Shown: piece by piece, positions 61,821 to 64,000 of the stretch
Layout: every line of letters begins with the position of its first letter
How positions within the stretch are numbered: the first letter of the stretch is position 1
Source: Limisalsivibrio acetivorans
GTDB taxonomy: Bacteria; Chrysiogenota; Deferribacteres; Deferribacterales; Geovibrionaceae
Assembly: GCF_000421105.1 (NCBI RefSeq)
Contig: NZ_ATWF01000001.1
Location: forward strand, 530,930 to 594,929
Length of the DNA: 64,000 nt
Direction: 5' to 3'
The notes under the pieces: model-generated
Databases searched by the model: none
Seen by the model: the letters and a program-made list of their open reading frames with translations, nothing else
Told to the model about the DNA's origin: nothing
Program-made: the position numbers and the translations under genes

Positions 61821-63371
61821 ATGGCGGACAAGAAACTAAAGGAACTGCTTGAGAAACGAGCCGAACTCTATAAAGGGGGAGGCGAAGAGAAGATCAAAAA
61901 GCACCACGATCAGGGTAAGCTCACAGCTAGGGAGCGACTCGGTCTGCTCTTTGATCAGGATACCTTCCAGGAAACCAGACTATTTGCAAAACACAGATGC
62001 ACAGCCTTCGGCCAGGGGGATAAGGAATTCCCCGCAGACGGCGTCGTCACAGGATGCGGACTAGTAAACGGAAAAGCGGCCTATGCCGCCAGTCAGGATT
62101 TCACCGTAGCGGGCGGAACTGTGGGTGAATCGGGTGCGGATAAGATTCGTGAGGTGATGGAAAACGCCCTGAAAACCGGGGATCCCTTCATCTTCATAAA
62201 CGACAGCGGCGGTGCACGGATCCAGGAGGGTGTGGACGCACTATCCGGATACGGCAAGATATTCTACCGCAACGTACTACTCTCCGGTGTTGTGCCTCAG
62301 ATAAGCATAATCGCAGGGCCATGCGCAGGTGGAGCGGCCTACTCTCCGGCACTCACGGACTTCATCGTTCAGATACGCCGTGAGGGGCAGATGTATATAA
62401 CAGGCCCGAAGATCATCAAAGAGGTAACCGGTGAGGATGTAACCTCCGAGGAACTGGGGGGAGTGGAGAGCCATTCGGTGTACTCCGGCGTTGTCCATTT
62501 CTCCGCAGAAAACGGATACGAGGCGATGAATATCACGAAGCGCCTGCTCACCTTCCTCCCCAGCAACAATACCGAGGACCCGCCCTACTACCCCGAATGC
62601 GACGAACAGGCGATACCATCGGATGAATACCTTAACACCCTTGTTCCCTCAGACACCAAACAGCCCTACGACATGCATGATATCATCCAGCGCATCGTAA
62701 CTGGCGGTGACTTTATGGAGGTTATGGAGCATTTTGCACCGAACATAATCATAGGCTTCGGCAGGCTGAACGGCTCCACCGTTGGCGTTGTGGCAAACCA
62801 GCCGATGAGCCGTGCGGGTGTTCTCGATATCAACTCCTCGGATAAGGCGGCACGCTTCATTCGCTTCTGCAACGCCTTCAACATACCTATACTCACCCTC
62901 GTTGATGTACCAGGATTCCTCCCGGGGCTTGATCAGGAGTACGGGGGCATCATACGCCACGGCGCAAAGATGCTCTTTGCCTATGCAGCGGCCACGGTCC
63001 CCAAGATAACCGTCATCGTACGCAAGGCATACGGCGGTGCATACCTTGCCATGTGCTCCAAGGAGATGGGTGCGGACAGGGTTTATGCCTGGCCCACGGC
63101 GGAGGTTGCCGTCATGGGTGCTGAAGGTGCATCCAAGATCCTTTTCAAGAAAGAGCTTGAGGAGGCTGAGGACAAGGATGCCAAGCGTGCAGAGCTCATA
63201 GAAAAATATAAGGAAGAGGCCACAAAGCCATACATAGCAGCCTCCAGAGGCTACATAGACGATATTATCGAACCGGCATACACCAAGGGTATCCTCGCAC
63301 AGGATCTTCAGATACTCAAAACCAAAAGGGACGTCAGGCCGCAGAAGAAGCACGGCCTAATCCCCCTTTAA
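61821..63371 (+). CDS. mmdA: Carboxyltransferase subunit of a biotin-dependent decarboxylase
   Basis: A 516-residue acyl-CoA carboxyltransferase, as in methylmalonyl-CoA decarboxylase alpha or propionyl-CoA carboxylase beta. Motifs: GGARIQEGVDALSGYG (about residue 130), GPCAGGAAYSPAL, and in the second half NQPMSRAGVLDINSSDKAAR and VPGFLPG with the GGAYLAM box. The next genes are a gamma-type membrane subunit and a biotin carrier, so this is the alpha subunit of a sodium-pumping methylmalonyl-CoA decarboxylase more probably than a carboxylase. It moves the carboxyl group from the CoA ester to biotin. Confidence 0.88.
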   Translation: MADKKLKELLEKRAELYKGGGEEKIKKHHDQGKLTARERLGLLFDQDTFQETRLFAKHRCTAFGQGDKEFPADGVVTGCGLVNGKAAYAASQDFTVAGGTVGESGADKIREVMENALKTGDPFIFINDSGGARIQEGVDALSGYGKIFYRNVLLSGVVPQISIIAGPCAGGAAYSPALTDFIVQIRREGQMYITGPKIIKEVTGEDVTSEELGGVESHSVYSGVVHFSAENGYEAMNITKRLLTFLPSNNTEDPPYYPECDEQAIPSDEYLNTLVPSDTKQPYDMHDIIQRIVTGGDFMEVMEHFAPNIIIGFGRLNGSTVGVVANQPMSRAGVLDINSSDKAARFIRFCNAFNIPILTLVDVPGFLPGLDQEYGGIIRHGAKMLFAYAAATVPKITVIVRKAYGGAYLAMCSKEMGADRVYAWPTAEVAVMGAEGASKILFKKELEEAEDKDAKRAELIEKYKEEATKPYIAASRGYIDDIIEPAYTKGILAQDLQILKTKRDVRPQKKHGLIPL

Positions 63372-63382
63372 GGCAGGCAGAT

Positions 63383-63742
63383 ATGCAGAGCAACATGTCA
63401 TTCGCCATCACTCTCTCTGTGGTAGGGGTACTTATTGTTTTCGTATCCCTATTTCTCATATCCACCCTCGTATCCTTTATGCGCAGGATGGACGAGAGAT
63501 GGCAGAACAGAGAAAAAGAGGAAGAGGCGGAGAAACTCACTAAGGAGCCGAATATTGACACCACCACCGTTGTACTTATTTCGGCGGCGGTTTCGGCGGT
63601 TCTTATGCAGAGGTTCAGGATTAAAACCATTAAAAGAATACATTCGCCGGAGGCAAAAACAGCCTCATGGTCCTTCCAGGGGCGTGCCGTACTCCACGGC
63701 TCCCATGTTCTTCCGGTGAAACACGAAAGAGGATACAGATGA
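63383..63742 (+). CDS. Sodium-pump decarboxylase gamma subunit, OadG-like
   Basis: A 119-residue protein with one N-terminal helix (about 8-32) carrying the FAITLSVVGVLIVFVSLFLI-type stretch of OadG/MmdD proteins, then a charged Glu/Lys-rich linker, and a second hydrophobic patch near 60-75. These subunits hold the complex together at the membrane and may bind zinc. It lies 11 bases after the carboxyltransferase gene and overlaps the biotin-carrier gene by 4 bases (ATGA). Confidence 0.8.
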   Translation: MQSNMSFAITLSVVGVLIVFVSLFLISTLVSFMRRMDERWQNREKEEEAEKLTKEPNIDTTTVVLISAAVSAVLMQRFRIKTIKRIHSPEAKTASWSFQGRAVLHGSHVLPVKHERGYR

Positions 63743-64000
63743 AGCTCAAGATTACAGTTCACGGAGTTGCATACGAAGTTGATGTAGAGGTCCTTGATCC
63801 CGGTGAGGAGATGACGGTACCCAGTGCTCCCCTACCCCAGATGCAGATGCCGCAGTCTGCACCATCAGCAGGGCCGGCCCCTTCGGCTGCTCCACCCAGA
63901 GCCCCCAAGGGCCCCGCACAGAACAAACCAGCCATGAGCGGCGGCGACGTTACCTCACCCATAGCCGGAACCGTTGTGGAGGTTAAATGCTCCCCCGGAC
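63739..64000 (+). CDS. Biotin carboxyl carrier subunit (truncated by window edge)
   Basis: The first 87 codons of a biotin carrier. A short N-terminal fold (MKLKITVHGVAYEVDVEVL) is followed by a Pro/Ala/Gln-rich hinge (about 30-65) and the start of the biotinyl domain (VTSPIAGTVVEVKCSPG). The biotin-accepting AMKM motif would lie beyond the edge. Overlap with the gamma subunit and the preceding carboxyltransferase make it the carrier of the same decarboxylase. The membrane beta subunit is expected downstream. Confidence 0.88.
   Translation, partial: MKLKITVHGVAYEVDVEVLDPGEEMTVPSAPLPQMQMPQSAPSAGPAPSAAPPRAPKGPAQNKPAMSGGDVTSPIAGTVVEVKCSPG

Noticed and set aside
1-64000. tRNA, rRNA or prophage genes
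   Set aside because: No T-loop motifs with matching acceptor stems, no rRNA sequence and no phage structural or integrase cluster were seen; the single tyrosine recombinase is Xer-like and embedded in a housekeeping run.

Overview
The window looks like a chromosomal stretch of an anaerobic, respiratory, motile Gram-negative bacterium. Evidence: LPP20-type and other lipoproteins, a MltC-type transglycosylase, HflK/HflC, IHF, a hydrogenase-type cytochrome b, many two-component systems, a chemotaxis receptor, and a large set of genes for C4-dicarboxylates, pyruvate and malate. The style of gene content fits Deferribacterota, but no rRNA is present, so this placement is an inference. Gene starts mostly carry good GGAGG-type ribosome sites, and several use GTG, TTG and probably ATT.

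Layout. 1-1.1 kb: the 3'-truncated end of an AT-rich, two-membrane-segment protein of unknown function. 1.2-8.7 kb: an organic-acid module. A TakP-like TRAP transporter (dctPQM) is divergent from a BtsS/BtsR-like pyruvate-sensing two-component system, which is followed by a CstA/BtsT-type pyruvate transporter. Between btsR and cstA lie three direct repeats at exact 21-bp steps that match the enterobacterial BtsR operator. 8.8-11.1 kb: an FtsX/LolD-type ABC pair with a DUF2318 metal/Fe-S-type protein. 11.4-13.1 kb: a large choice-of-anchor lipoprotein. 13.2-17.0 kb: DcuS/DcuR and a DcuA/B antiporter. 17-26 kb: signalling genes (two histidine kinases, a periplasmic binding protein, an MCP with a C-terminal sensor, a GGDEF-EAL protein). 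26-31.6 kb: a glycosyltransferase, small proteins, NAD-malic enzyme, a YfbR-like nucleotidase and an orphan hydrogenase cytochrome b.

31.7-33.4 kb and 43.9-46.2 kb hold the most unusual structure. They are two inverted, homologous, non-coding repeat arrays, both lying between convergent gene ends and flanking a 10.4-kb block of ordinary genes. The arrays are built of modules rich in hairpins. Diverged copies keep the hairpins and their loops while the stem sequences change on both sides, which is covariation. One array contains four exact 249-bp tandem units. The other is interrupted by a complete 1,096-bp IS30-family element, whose 2-bp TA target duplication can be read directly because the uninterrupted copy is also present.

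Between the arrays: hflC-hflK, an EF-G-like GTPase, ihfA-merR, and a cell-envelope cluster of a FecR-domain protein, three LPP20-like lipoproteins and MltC, then a STAS protein. 46.3-55.9 kb is a minus-strand housekeeping run: xer, a CBS/DHH-fused tRNA nucleotidyltransferase, phoH, ybeY, a CorC/HlyC-type protein, era, mgtE, recO. 56.4-64 kb: a malic enzyme-phosphotransacetylase fusion, a YyaL-like thioredoxin-domain protein, a 45-residue lipoprotein, a triple-repeat lipoprotein, and the start of a sodium-pumping biotin-dependent decarboxylase operon (carboxyltransferase, gamma subunit, biotin carrier).

Taken together, the metabolic genes describe uptake of C4-dicarboxylates and 2-oxo acids (TRAP, CstA, DcuB), their interconversion (two malic enzymes) and sodium-coupled decarboxylation, controlled by BtsSR-like and DcuSR-like systems.
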